From contig NZ_CP108002.1 of the NCBI RefSeq assembly GCF_041435055.1, forward strand, positions 7,006,001 to 7,070,000: DNA of 64,000 nucleotides, given 5' to 3'. The notes beneath the pieces were generated by a model. It worked only from the letters and a program-made list of their open reading frames with translations. It was not told the DNA's origin and ran no database searches. Positions 25,507 to 33,285 of this stretch are shown piece by piece. This DNA is from Streptomyces sp. NBC_00341. GTDB lineage: Bacteria > Actinomycetota > Actinomycetes > Streptomycetales > Streptomycetaceae. Each line of letters begins with the position of its first letter. The first letter of the stretch is position 1. Both the position numbers and the translations under genes were made by a program.

Positions 25507-26961
25507 ATGGAACACCAGAACCAGCAGGCACGGCACTGGATCGGCGGCGAGTGGGCCGACCCCGAGACCCCCGGCTCGCCGAGCACGAACCCCGCTACGG
25601 GCGAGACCATCGGCAGCTACACCGACGGCGACCAGGCCGTCGCCGAATCCGCGATCCAGGCCGCCGTCCACGCCTTCGAGCACAGCGAGTGGCGTGACAA
25701 CGCCATGCACCGCGCCACCGCACTGCACCGCCTGGCCGACGCCTACGAGGCACGGACGGACGACCTGATCGACACCCTCTGTCTGGAGAACGGCAAGCTG
25801 CGCGGCCAGGCCGCCTATGAGGTGCACTTCATTCCGCGCGCCCTGCGCTTCGCCGCGGGACTGGCTCTGCAGAGTTTCGGCCGGGTGACCGAGGCCAAGC
25901 CCGGCCAGCAGACCATGGCGATCCGCCAGCCCGTCGGCGTCGCCGGGATCATCACGCCCTGGAACTCGCCCGCCTATCTCTCGGTCCGCTCACTTGCCCC
26001 GGCCCTGGCTGCCGGGTGCGCCGCGGTCGTCAAGATGCCGGCCCAGGCGGCCCAGACCGCTCGCGTCATGTCGGAGATCCTGGCCGGAGTGGAGGAACTG
26101 CCGCGCGGCCTCGTCAATGTGTTCATCGAGTCGGGCAGCGAGGGAGCCAGTCATCTGGTGAGCTCGCCGGACGTGCCCACCATCAGTTACACCGGCAGTA
26201 CGGCAGTCGGCCGGGTGATCCTGGCCAACGCCGCCGCTTCCCTCAAGCGGGTCGGCGCCGAACTCGGTGGCAAGACACCGCACCTGATCTTCGCCGACGC
26301 CGACTTCGACGCCGCTCTCGACACCGTGGTCCAGTCCGTCACCGTCTTCGCAGGCCAGTTCTGCATGACCGGCAGCCGCATCCTGGTGCAGGACGAGATC
26401 GCGGACAGCTTCCTCGACGCGCTGGCCCAGCGCCTGAACCAGGTCCGGCCCGGCCCTGCCTCCGACCCGGCCAGCGAGATCGGCCCGATGATCGACAAGG
26501 CGTCCGTCGCACGCGTCGACGCGCTGGTGGAGAAGGCCGTCGCAGCCGGCGCCAAGCCCTTGGTGCGAGGCGGCCCGGCCACCGAACCCGCCCTGGCCGA
26601 GGGTGCCTTCTACCGGCCCACCCTGCTGGAGGTCAGTGACTCCTCGCTGCCCATCGTGCAGCAGGAGGTCTTCGGCCCCGTGCAGGTGGCCCAGCGCTTC
26701 AGCACCGAGGAGGAAGCCGTCGCCCTGGCCAACGCCACCGAGTTCGGCCTCAGTGCCTGCGTGTGGAGCCGGGATGCCGACCGGCCGCTGCGCGTCGCCC
26801 GGCATCTCGACGCGGGGCTGATCTCGGTGAACAGCTGGGCCAACCTCGCGGTCGAGACCGAGGAGGGCGGCTGGAAGAGCAGCGGACTGGGACGGCTCGG
26901 CGGGGTGGCCAGCCTCGACGACTTCACCGAGTACAAGCAGATCACCCAGAACTACGGCTGA
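25507..26961 (+). CDS. NAD(P)-dependent aldehyde dehydrogenase
   Basis: A 484-aa ALDH-superfamily enzyme. PWNSPAYLS (cofactor pocket), catalytic Glu252 in ELGGKTPH and Cys286 in GQFCMTGSR are in place. GGAG lies seven bases before the ATG at 25507. Within this operon it may oxidise a semialdehyde produced by ring cleavage (2-hydroxymuconic-semialdehyde type) or an aromatic aldehyde delivered by the zinc dehydrogenase at 29424. Confidence 0.9.
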   Translation: MEHQNQQARHWIGGEWADPETPGSPSTNPATGETIGSYTDGDQAVAESAIQAAVHAFEHSEWRDNAMHRATALHRLADAYEARTDDLIDTLCLENGKLRGQAAYEVHFIPRALRFAAGLALQSFGRVTEAKPGQQTMAIRQPVGVAGIITPWNSPAYLSVRSLAPALAAGCAAVVKMPAQAAQTARVMSEILAGVEELPRGLVNVFIESGSEGASHLVSSPDVPTISYTGSTAVGRVILANAAASLKRVGAELGGKTPHLIFADADFDAALDTVVQSVTVFAGQFCMTGSRILVQDEIADSFLDALAQRLNQVRPGPASDPASEIGPMIDKASVARVDALVEKAVAAGAKPLVRGGPATEPALAEGAFYRPTLLEVSDSSLPIVQQEVFGPVQVAQRFSTEEEAVALANATEFGLSACVWSRDADRPLRVARHLDAGLISVNSWANLAVETEEGGWKSSGLGRLGGVASLDDFTEYKQITQNYG

Positions 26962-27015
26962 GTCCGCCATCCCCGACGCCCGCTTCACCTGACCCTGTGG
27001 GGCAAGGCCCCTGCC

Positions 27016-27627
27016 TCATCCTCGCCGGGCCAGGAGGGGGAGGAGCACCTCGTCGACGATGGCTTCGACCTCGGTGTCGGGGACTGTTCCCCGGTCGATC
27101 GATTCGGCCACGATCAGCCGGGGGCCGATCGCCGCGGTACGGGCCGTGGCGCGATCGGGGCCGGCCTCGCCCCGGTCGACCGCCCTGCGCATGCAGTCCA
27201 GCAGGACGGCCTGATGGGGAAGGATGACCTGGTCCATGACCTGGGCAAAGAGCTCCGGATGACGCGGGCGCTGGGTCAGCAGGGGCCGCAGGGCCCGTCC
27301 GCGCGGTTCGTCCAAGACTCGTGCGAACGCGATGAGCAGCACGAGCAGGTCCTCGCGCAAAGCGCCGGTGTCCGGCACCAGAGGCTTACCCAGTCCCGCG
27401 TCATGGTCCTTCAACGCGGCCAGGACTAGCTCGGCGGTGGTGCTCCACCGGCGGTACAGCACCGATTTTCCCGTGCCGGCCCGCGGGGCGATCTTCTCGA
27501 AACTCAGCTCCTCGAAGCTGCTCGCAGCCAGCTCCTCCAGGGCTGCCCGGTAGATCGCCTGGGTCAGCTCCGCACCGCGACGGCGGGTGGCGGTCGGCGG
27601 GGCGGAGGCTGTGCGGTAGTCGGTCAC
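27016..27627 (-). CDS. TetR-family transcriptional regulator
   Basis: A 203-aa repressor with an N-terminal TetR helix-turn-helix (FEELSFEKIAPRAGTGKSVLYRRWSTTAELV, about 38-68) and a TetR_C-type ligand domain (EPRGRALRPLLTQ). GTG start. It diverges from the NTF2-like/hydrolase/ADH operon starting at 27731 across a 103-base gap, so it is the probable local repressor of that operon. Confidence 0.88.
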   Translation of the reverse strand: MTDYRTASAPPTATRRRGAELTQAIYRAALEELAASSFEELSFEKIAPRAGTGKSVLYRRWSTTAELVLAALKDHDAGLGKPLVPDTGALREDLLVLLIAFARVLDEPRGRALRPLLTQRPRHPELFAQVMDQVILPHQAVLLDCMRRAVDRGEAGPDRATARTAAIGPRLIVAESIDRGTVPDTEVEAIVDEVLLPLLARRG

Positions 27628-27730
27628 CCGTCCCGTTATAGCTCTCAGCCGCGACTCGCGTCGAACGTGGCGGGGGTGTACCGTCGATTTAAGAAACGAT
27701 CTCGTCCTCTATTTTTCGGGAGTCCGGCAC

Positions 27731-28309
27731 ATGAACGCACGCATCGAGGACCGCGCCGCCATCACCGACCTGATGACCGGCTGGATCCACCGCGACCTCA
27801 GCGAGTGGGAGCAGCTCGGCGATCTCTTCCACCCCGGCGCGACCATCGCCATCACCTGGTTCGACGGCCTGGCCACCGACTTCGTCGCGGGCTCCGCCCG
27901 TATGGGCGCATCCGACCTGCGCAACAAGCACTTCGTGGGCAACCCCTCGATCACGTTCAACGGCGACAGGGCCTTCGTCGAGACCAACGCGATGATCGTC
28001 GCCGAGAACGTCGCCCTCGAACTGGGAGCGACCACCCACAACCGCTTCCTCGACCAGGTCGAGAAGCGGGACGGCGTCTGGCGCATCGTCCGGCGCGAGA
28101 GCAGCTACGACATGAGCTACTTCAACTTCCTGGTCAAGGTCCAGGAAGTCGACGAGAAGAAGATCCGCAGCTACCCGCGCGAGTACGCCGCTCTCGCCTA
28201 CCTGCTGGACTACTCCGGCTTCCCCATCGTCCGCGACTTCCCCACCCGCGACAGCGACCTGGAAGCCGCCATCAAGGCAGCCGGCGCCGAATGGCTCCAG
28301 AACGCCTGA
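27731..28309 (+). CDS. SnoaL/NTF2-like fold protein
   Basis: A 192-aa protein with the cone-shaped NTF2-like pattern: N-terminal helix RAAITDLMTGWIHRDLSEWEQLGDLFHPGATI, then strands VETNAMIVAENVAL and TTHNRFLDQVEKRDGVWRIVRRESSY. Family members act as isomerases, hydratases or small subunits of aromatic dioxygenases. First gene of an operon with an alpha/beta hydrolase and a zinc dehydrogenase; its catalytic role is not predictable from the sequence. Confidence 0.8.
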   Translation: MNARIEDRAAITDLMTGWIHRDLSEWEQLGDLFHPGATIAITWFDGLATDFVAGSARMGASDLRNKHFVGNPSITFNGDRAFVETNAMIVAENVALELGATTHNRFLDQVEKRDGVWRIVRRESSYDMSYFNFLVKVQEVDEKKIRSYPREYAALAYLLDYSGFPIVRDFPTRDSDLEAAIKAAGAEWLQNA

Positions 28310-28406
28310 CACGCGCACCCCACCCATCGCGTCGTCAGACCGGAATCACCCGCACATCTCCGCACGCCGGTTTCGTCAGCCGACCTCGATCAGCAAGGGA
28401 CCCGAG

Positions 28407-29390
28407 ATGCCACACCTGGAAGCCTCCGACCGCGCCGAGACCTTCATCCCGCACTCCATCGAAGAGCACCTGGTCGACCTGGGCGAGATCAGGATGAACT
28501 ACGCGACCCTGGGTGACCCCGCACTCCCCGCACTCCTGCTCGTTCCCTCCCAGTCCGAGTCCTGGTGGGGCTACGAGAAGGCCATGCCGCTGCTCGCCGA
28601 GCACTTCCAGGTCTTCGCCGTCGACCTGCGCGGCCAGGGGCGCTCCACCTGGACCCCGGGCCGCTACACCATCGACGTCATGGGCGACGACCTGGTCCGC
28701 TTCATCGATCTGGTCATCGGCCGGCCCACCTTCGTGAGCGGGATGTCGTCCGGCGGCGTGCTCGCCGCGTGGCTGTCGGCGTACGCCAAGCCCGGCCAGA
28801 TCCGCGGAGCCGTCTACGAGGACTCCCCGCTGTTCGCCTCCGAACTGGTCACCACCTGTGGCCAGCCCGTCAACCAGGGCATGGGACCCTCCATGGCCCT
28901 GTGGAACAAGTACCTGGGCGACCAGTGGACCGTGGGGGACTGGGAGGGCTTCAAGGCCGCAGCCCCTCGCGAACTGTCCCGGCCCCTGCGGGAAGCCATC
29001 TCCGTGATGATCCCGCGCCCGAAGAACATTCCCGCCGGTGCTCCGGCCCCGCAGAACCTCAAGGAGTACGACCCCGAATGGGGACGCTCCTTCGCCAGCG
29101 GCCTGGCCACCGCGAGCTGCGACCACGCCACCATGCTCTCGCACGTCAAGGTCCCGGTCCTCTTCACCCACCACTACCACCAGCAGGACCCCGAGACCGG
29201 CATCTACCAGGGCGCGATCTCCGACCCCCAGGCCACCCGGGTCCGTGAGCTGGTCACCGCCGCCGGCCAGGAGTTCACCTACCTGGACTTCCCGGACATG
29301 CCCCACTCGATGCACGGCCACCAGCCCGAGCTCTACACCCGCACCGTCGTCGAATGGGCGGCCGAGCTCCCCGCGGCTGCCGGAGCCTGA
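28407..29390 (+). CDS. alpha/beta hydrolase (possible ring-fission product hydrolase)
   Basis: A 327-aa alpha/beta-hydrolase. Nucleophile Ser lies in SGMSSGGVLAAW (G-x-S-x-G), the oxyanion region is PSQSESWWGYEKA, and the acid/His positions fall in LFTHHYHQQD and FPDMPHSMHG. HRGQGRS-like DLRGQGRSTWTPG is the family dispersion motif. Meta-cleavage hydrolases of the MhpC/BphD kind have this fold, so it could cleave the dioxygenase product; an esterase role is also possible. Confidence 0.85.
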   Translation: MPHLEASDRAETFIPHSIEEHLVDLGEIRMNYATLGDPALPALLLVPSQSESWWGYEKAMPLLAEHFQVFAVDLRGQGRSTWTPGRYTIDVMGDDLVRFIDLVIGRPTFVSGMSSGGVLAAWLSAYAKPGQIRGAVYEDSPLFASELVTTCGQPVNQGMGPSMALWNKYLGDQWTVGDWEGFKAAAPRELSRPLREAISVMIPRPKNIPAGAPAPQNLKEYDPEWGRSFASGLATASCDHATMLSHVKVPVLFTHHYHQQDPETGIYQGAISDPQATRVRELVTAAGQEFTYLDFPDMPHSMHGHQPELYTRTVVEWAAELPAAAGA

Positions 29391-29423
29391 GCCACCACAC
29401 GACGAGCGGAACGGAGGCCGAGT

Positions 29424-30533
29424 GTGATGACGAACGTAACCGCGGCCGTCGCGCGCGAGCGCACGGCCCGGCTGAACCTGGAACAGCTGCGGCTGGACGA
29501 GATCCGGGACAACGAGGTCAGGGTCAGAATGGTGGCCTCCGGGATTTGCCACGCCGACGCACTCACCCGGGACGGCGTCTACCCGACACCTCAGCCCGCG
29601 GTGCTGGGGCACGAAGGCGCGGGGGTCGTCGAGTCGGTCGGCAGAGCTGTCTCCCGGGTACGCGCCGGCGATCGCGTCGTACTGTCCGCGGCGTACTGCA
29701 CGAACTGTGTGCAGTGCCTCGCCGGCCATACGGCCTACTGCGAGAACCTGTTCGCCGAGGACTTCGGAGGGCGACGCGGCGACGGATCCACAGCACTGTC
29801 CACGCAGGACGGAGAGACCGTCTCCTCGCACTTCTTCGGGCAGTCGTCCTTCAGCACCTACGCCAACGTCGTGGAAAGCAGCGTGGTGCCGGTGAGCGCG
29901 TCGGCTCCGCTGGAGACCCTCGCACCGCTGGGGTGCGGGATGCAGACCGGAGCCGGGGCGGTGCTCAACGACCTGCGCCCGCCCGTCGGGTCGTCGTTCG
30001 CCGTCACAGGCGCCGGGGCCGTCGGACTCGCGGCGATCATGGCGGCCCGGGTGGCGGGCTGCAGCACCGTGATCGCCGTGGACCTCCACGATTCCCGGCT
30101 GGACTTGGCCAAGGAACTGGGGGCCACGCACACCGTCAATTCCCGGGGCGGTGACGTCCCCGCTGAGCTGATGCGGATCACCGGCGGTAAGGGAGTCAAC
30201 TACATCCTGGACACCACGGCCGTTCCCGCCGTGCTCGGCGCCCTGCCCCAGGCGCTGGCGGTCAGGGGGACCCTGGCTCTGGTCGGATCCGCCCCGGCGG
30301 GCACGGAGGTTCCTTTCGAGATCGGGGCCTCGCTGCCCAAGGGCTGGACGTTCAAGACGATCATCCAGGGCGGGGCCGTGCCCCAGCTCTTCATCCCGCG
30401 CATGGTGGACCTGTGGGAACAGGGCCGGTTCCCGTTCGACAAGCTGATCAAGCACTATGCGTTCGCCGACATCAACACGGCGTTCGCCGATTCCGCGTCC
30501 GGCGCGACGGTCAAACCGGTGGTCCTTTTTTGA
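29424..30533 (+). CDS. zinc-dependent aryl-alcohol-type dehydrogenase
   Basis: A 369-aa class III-like medium-chain dehydrogenase. Catalytic zinc ligands are Cys in SGICHAD, His in LGHEGAGVVE and Cys in PLGCGMQTG; the structural zinc loop is AYCTNCVQCLAGHTAYC. Rossmann motif GAGAVGLAA follows. The pattern is closest to benzyl-alcohol dehydrogenase (XylB) types. GGAGG precedes the GTG at 29424; ATG at 29427 is equally placed. Last cargo gene before the right end of the island, followed by its own terminator. Confidence 0.88.
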   Translation: MMTNVTAAVARERTARLNLEQLRLDEIRDNEVRVRMVASGICHADALTRDGVYPTPQPAVLGHEGAGVVESVGRAVSRVRAGDRVVLSAAYCTNCVQCLAGHTAYCENLFAEDFGGRRGDGSTALSTQDGETVSSHFFGQSSFSTYANVVESSVVPVSASAPLETLAPLGCGMQTGAGAVLNDLRPPVGSSFAVTGAGAVGLAAIMAARVAGCSTVIAVDLHDSRLDLAKELGATHTVNSRGGDVPAELMRITGGKGVNYILDTTAVPAVLGALPQALAVRGTLALVGSAPAGTEVPFEIGASLPKGWTFKTIIQGGAVPQLFIPRMVDLWEQGRFPFDKLIKHYAFADINTAFADSASGATVKPVVLF

Positions 30534-30553
30534 CCCCGGTGCGCAAACCGGGG
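30534..30553 (+). terminator. short hairpin after the zinc dehydrogenase
   Basis: Arms CCCCGGT (30534-30540) and ACCGGGG (30547-30553), loop six, beginning right after the stop codon, which is itself preceded by a run of six T. Confidence 0.55.
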
Positions 30554-30660
30554 CGGCGCGGGCCTTGCACGTTCTCTGCATACCGATACTCGGGGCGCCA
30601 CCTTTCCGATGGCTCAGCATGTGATGAGTGCGATGCTTGCAAGACGTTGCTCACTGCTCA

Positions 30661-30691
30661 ACGTCCCAGGAAAGTCCCAGGGGTTCCATCA
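30661..30691 (+). repeat. right arm-type box (twin GTCCCAG)
   Basis: Counterpart of 9475-9505, 27 of 31 positions identical, with GTCCCAG at 30663 and 30674 (11-bp spacing) followed by GGGTTCC. Lies 65 bases inside the right core in the same orientation as the left box. Confidence 0.6.
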
Positions 30692-30735
30692 CACCCCGCC
30701 CATCCTCGCGTTTATGCAGGTCAGGAGGGGTGTGA
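30689..30735. terminator. element-side hairpin behind the MurA-like gene
   Basis: Arms TCACACCCC (30689-30697) and GGGGTGTGA (30727-30735). The right half, AGGTCAGG-A-GGGGTG, aligns with the hairpin at 9295-9341 (18/22 over the best stretch), and it sits at a similar distance from the 17-bp core. It probably replaces the original MurA terminator displaced by the insertion. Confidence 0.55.
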
Positions 30736-30756
30736 CGGTGTCTTTCCTGAAGGCTT

Positions 30757-30773
30757 TCAGATGTCCCGGAAGA
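30757..30773 (+). repeat. attR-like 17-bp core inside the MurA 3' end
   Basis: Identical to 9355-9371. It starts exactly at the complement of the MurA-like stop codon and covers the codons for the last four to five residues, so an insertion here leaves the protein unchanged. Confidence 0.75.
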
Positions 30774-32286
30774 TTTCGATCTGGGCGCCCACCGAGTTCA
30801 GCCGCTCCGCCAGCTCCTCGTAACCGCGGTTGATCACGTACACGTTGCGCAGTACGGAGGTGCCCTCGGCGGCCATCATGGCGAGGAGGACGACCACCGC
30901 CGGCCGCAGCGCGGGCGGGCACATCATCTCGGCGGCGCGCCACCGGGTCGGGCCCTCGACGAGCACTCGGTGCGGGTCCAGGAGCTGGAGCCGGCCGCCG
31001 AGGCGGTTGAGGTCGGTGAGGTAGATGGCGCGGTTGTCGTAGACCCAGTCGTGGATCAGGGTCTGGCCGTGGGCCGAGGCGGCGATGGCCGCGAAGAACG
31101 GCACGTTGTCGATGTTCAGGCCGGGGAACGGCATCGGGTGGATCTTGTCGATCGGCGCCTCCAGCTTGGAGGGCCGGACCGTCAGGTCGACCAGCCGGGT
31201 GTGCCCGTTGTCGGCCGCGTACTCGGAGGTGCGGTCGCAGTCGACGCCCATCTCCTCCAGCACCGCGAGCTCGATCTCCAGGAACTCGATGGGCACCCGG
31301 CGGATCGTCAGCTCGGACTCCGTGACGACGGCGGCGGCCAGCAGGCTCATCGCCTCGACCGGGTCCTCGGAGGGGGAGTAGTCCACATCCACGTCGATGG
31401 TCGGCACGCCGTGCACGGTCAGCGTGGTCGTGCCGACGCCGTCCACCCGTACGCCCAGCGCCTCCAGGAAGAAGCAGAGGTCCTGGACCATGTAGTTGGA
31501 GGACGCGTTGCGGATCACGGTGGTGCCGTCGTGCCGGGCGGCGGCCAGCAGCGCGTTCTCGGTCACGGTGTCGCCGCGCTCGGTCAGCACGATCGGGCGG
31601 CCGGGCGTGACGGTGTGGTCGACCCGGGCGTGGTAGATGCCCTCGGTCGCGGCGATCTCCAGGCCGAACCGGCGCAGCGCGATCATGTGCGGCTCGATGG
31701 TCCGGGTACCGAGGTCGCAACCGCCCGCGTACGGCAGCTTGAACTGGTCCGTCCGGTGCAGCAGCGGACCGAGGAACATGATGATCGACCGGGTCCGGCG
31801 GGCGGCGTCCGCGTCGATGGCGTCCATGTCGAGCCGGGCGGGCGGGACGATCTCCAGATCGGTGCCGTCGTTGATCCACCGGGTGCGCACCCCGATGGAG
31901 TTCAGCACCTCCAGGAGGCGGTAGACCTCCTCGATGCGGGCCACCCGGCGCAGCACGGTGCGGCCCTTGTTGAGCAGCGAGGCGCAGAGCAGCGCCACGC
32001 AGGCGTTCTTGCTGGTCTTGACGTCGATGGCGCCGGACAGCCGGCGCCCGCCGACCACCCTCAGGTGCATGGGGCCGGCGTAGCCGAGTGACACGATCTC
32101 ACTGTCGAGTGCTTCACCGATACGGGCAATCATCTCAAGGCTGATGTTTTGATTGCCGCGCTCGATGCGGTTCACGGCGCTCTGGCTGGTGGCGAGCGCC
32201 TCGGCGAGCTGACTCTGTGTCCAGCCCCGGTGCTGGCGGGCGTCACGGATGAGCTTGCCGATACGTACGAGGTAGTCATCTGACAT
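30757..32286 (-). CDS. murA2: MurA-type enolpyruvyl transferase with N-terminal XRE helix-turn-helix
   Basis: A 509-aa fusion. Residues 8-62 are an XRE-type helix-turn-helix (IRDARQHRGWTQSQLAEA, TSQSAVNRIERG). From about 72 on it is an EPSP-synthase/MurA fold: K-N in VKTSKNACVALL, the Cys loop as GGCDLGTR, and the late Asp in GLNIDNVPFF. The canonical GxRPVDLH after the Cys reads GTRTIEPH, so it has diverged from housekeeping MurA, which adds enolpyruvate to UDP-GlcNAc for peptidoglycan. This architecture and its proximity to aconitase match SCO5998 of S. coelicolor. Its 3' end is the island's insertion site. Confidence 0.88.
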   Translation of the reverse strand: MSDDYLVRIGKLIRDARQHRGWTQSQLAEALATSQSAVNRIERGNQNISLEMIARIGEALDSEIVSLGYAGPMHLRVVGGRRLSGAIDVKTSKNACVALLCASLLNKGRTVLRRVARIEEVYRLLEVLNSIGVRTRWINDGTDLEIVPPARLDMDAIDADAARRTRSIIMFLGPLLHRTDQFKLPYAGGCDLGTRTIEPHMIALRRFGLEIAATEGIYHARVDHTVTPGRPIVLTERGDTVTENALLAAARHDGTTVIRNASSNYMVQDLCFFLEALGVRVDGVGTTTLTVHGVPTIDVDVDYSPSEDPVEAMSLLAAAVVTESELTIRRVPIEFLEIELAVLEEMGVDCDRTSEYAADNGHTRLVDLTVRPSKLEAPIDKIHPMPFPGLNIDNVPFFAAIAASAHGQTLIHDWVYDNRAIYLTDLNRLGGRLQLLDPHRVLVEGPTRWRAAEMMCPPALRPAVVVLLAMMAAEGTSVLRNVYVINRGYEELAERLNSVGAQIEIFRDI

Positions 32287-32541
32287 GCCAAAAGGCTATC
32301 TCAGATATGAGATGAGCCTGTTGGTGGGGTGTGGTGTTCGAGTGACGGGCGGGTGCAGGCCCCGGTGCGGGACAGCAGTGCGGGCGCGCGGCACCGCACG
32401 GGCGCCGCCACTCGCCTCCATGGTCCGCCCGCCGGAACCGTCCGGCACCCGGAGCGCGTCCATCGGGGTGCCGGACGGCCGGGACCGGGCGGCGGGGAAA
32501 AGGTGTCGCCCCGGCGCGGGGGCGGTCGTATGGTCCCCGGA

Positions 32542-33192
32542 ATGAAGCTGCTCTCGGTCAACACCGGGCACCCCCGTCCCAACCCCTGGAAGGGGCTGGG
32601 CGCGACCGGTATCGACAAGCGGCCCGTCACCGGACCGGTCGCCGTCACCGCCCCCGGCCCCAAGGGCACCGGCGCGGTCGGCCTCGCCGGTGACCGGGTC
32701 TACGACGTGAAGCACCACGGCGGCACCGATCAGGCCGTCTACGCCTACGCCCGCGAGGACCTCGACGGCTGGGAGGGCGAGCTGGGCCGGACGCTGACCA
32801 ACGGGGTCTTCGGGGAGAACCTCACCACGCTGGGGCTCGACGTCAACGGCGCCCTGATCGGGGAGCGTTGGCGGATCGGGGCGGACGTGGTCCTGGAGGT
32901 GTCCTGCCCGCGGATCCCGTGCGGGACGTTCCAGGGCTGGCTGGCGCGTGACGGCTGGATCAAGTGGTTCACGCGGGCCGCGCTGCCGGGGGCGTACCTG
33001 CGCGTGATCGAGCCGGGCGAGATCCGCGCCGACGACCCGGTCGAGATCGTGCACCGGCCGGATCACGACGTGACCGTCGCGCTCGTCTTCCGGGCCATGA
33101 CCCTGGAGGGTGACCTGCTGCCCCGGCTGCTGGCCGCCGACGCGCTGCCGGAGGAGGAGAAGGAGCTGGCCCGGCGACGGACGTCCGCCTAG
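32542..33192 (+). CDS. MOSC domain protein (YiiM-like)
   Basis: A 216-aa MOSC protein: LAGDRVYDVKHHGGTDQAVYAYAREDLD, FGENLTT and the conserved Cys in SCPRIPCGTFQGWL, the residue proposed to carry sulfur or bind molybdenum cofactor. YiiM-type proteins reduce N-hydroxylated compounds. The conserved start MKLLSVNTGHPRPNPW fixes the ATG at 32542; an ATG at 32530 would add four residues. The 255-base gap upstream, shared with the divergent MurA-like gene, shows no clear motif. Confidence 0.85.
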   Translation: MKLLSVNTGHPRPNPWKGLGATGIDKRPVTGPVAVTAPGPKGTGAVGLAGDRVYDVKHHGGTDQAVYAYAREDLDGWEGELGRTLTNGVFGENLTTLGLDVNGALIGERWRIGADVVLEVSCPRIPCGTFQGWLARDGWIKWFTRAALPGAYLRVIEPGEIRADDPVEIVHRPDHDVTVALVFRAMTLEGDLLPRLLAADALPEEEKELARRRTSA

Positions 33193-33222
33193 GCGCGGCC
33201 CGGTCGCTGGTCGCCGGTCGTC

Positions 33223-33285
33223 GGCCGCTCAGGCCGCTCAGGCCGCTCAGGGCGCTCAGGGCGCTCAGAGCGCTCAGAGCGCTCA
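33223..33285. repeat. seven tandem 9-bp repeats with internal TGA on the minus strand
   Basis: Units are GGCCGCTCA x3, GGGCGCTCA x2 and GAGCGCTCA x2. The length is a multiple of three, and each unit places TGA in the frame of the AraC-type gene read from the minus strand, so that gene ends in a series of in-frame stops. Slippage-prone. Confidence 0.8.

Larger units (their letters stand above)
9355..30773. mobile_element. integrated catabolic island flanked by att-like direct repeats, no recombinase present
   Basis: A 21.4-kb segment bounded by identical 17-bp direct repeats (tcagatgtcccggaaga) at 9355-9371 and 30757-30773. The right copy is the 3' end of the MurA-like gene including its stop codon. 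Internal to each copy is a 31-bp box (9475-9505 and 30661-30691) with 27/31 identity and two 11-bp-spaced GTCCCAG motifs, resembling integrase arm sites. Between them are regulators and catabolic enzymes but no tyrosine or serine recombinase, excisionase, relaxase or replication gene. The best description is a cis-mobilisable or decayed integrative element. The presence of cargo coherent with one metabolic theme supports transfer as a unit. Crossover within the 17-bp core is inferred. Confidence 0.72.
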
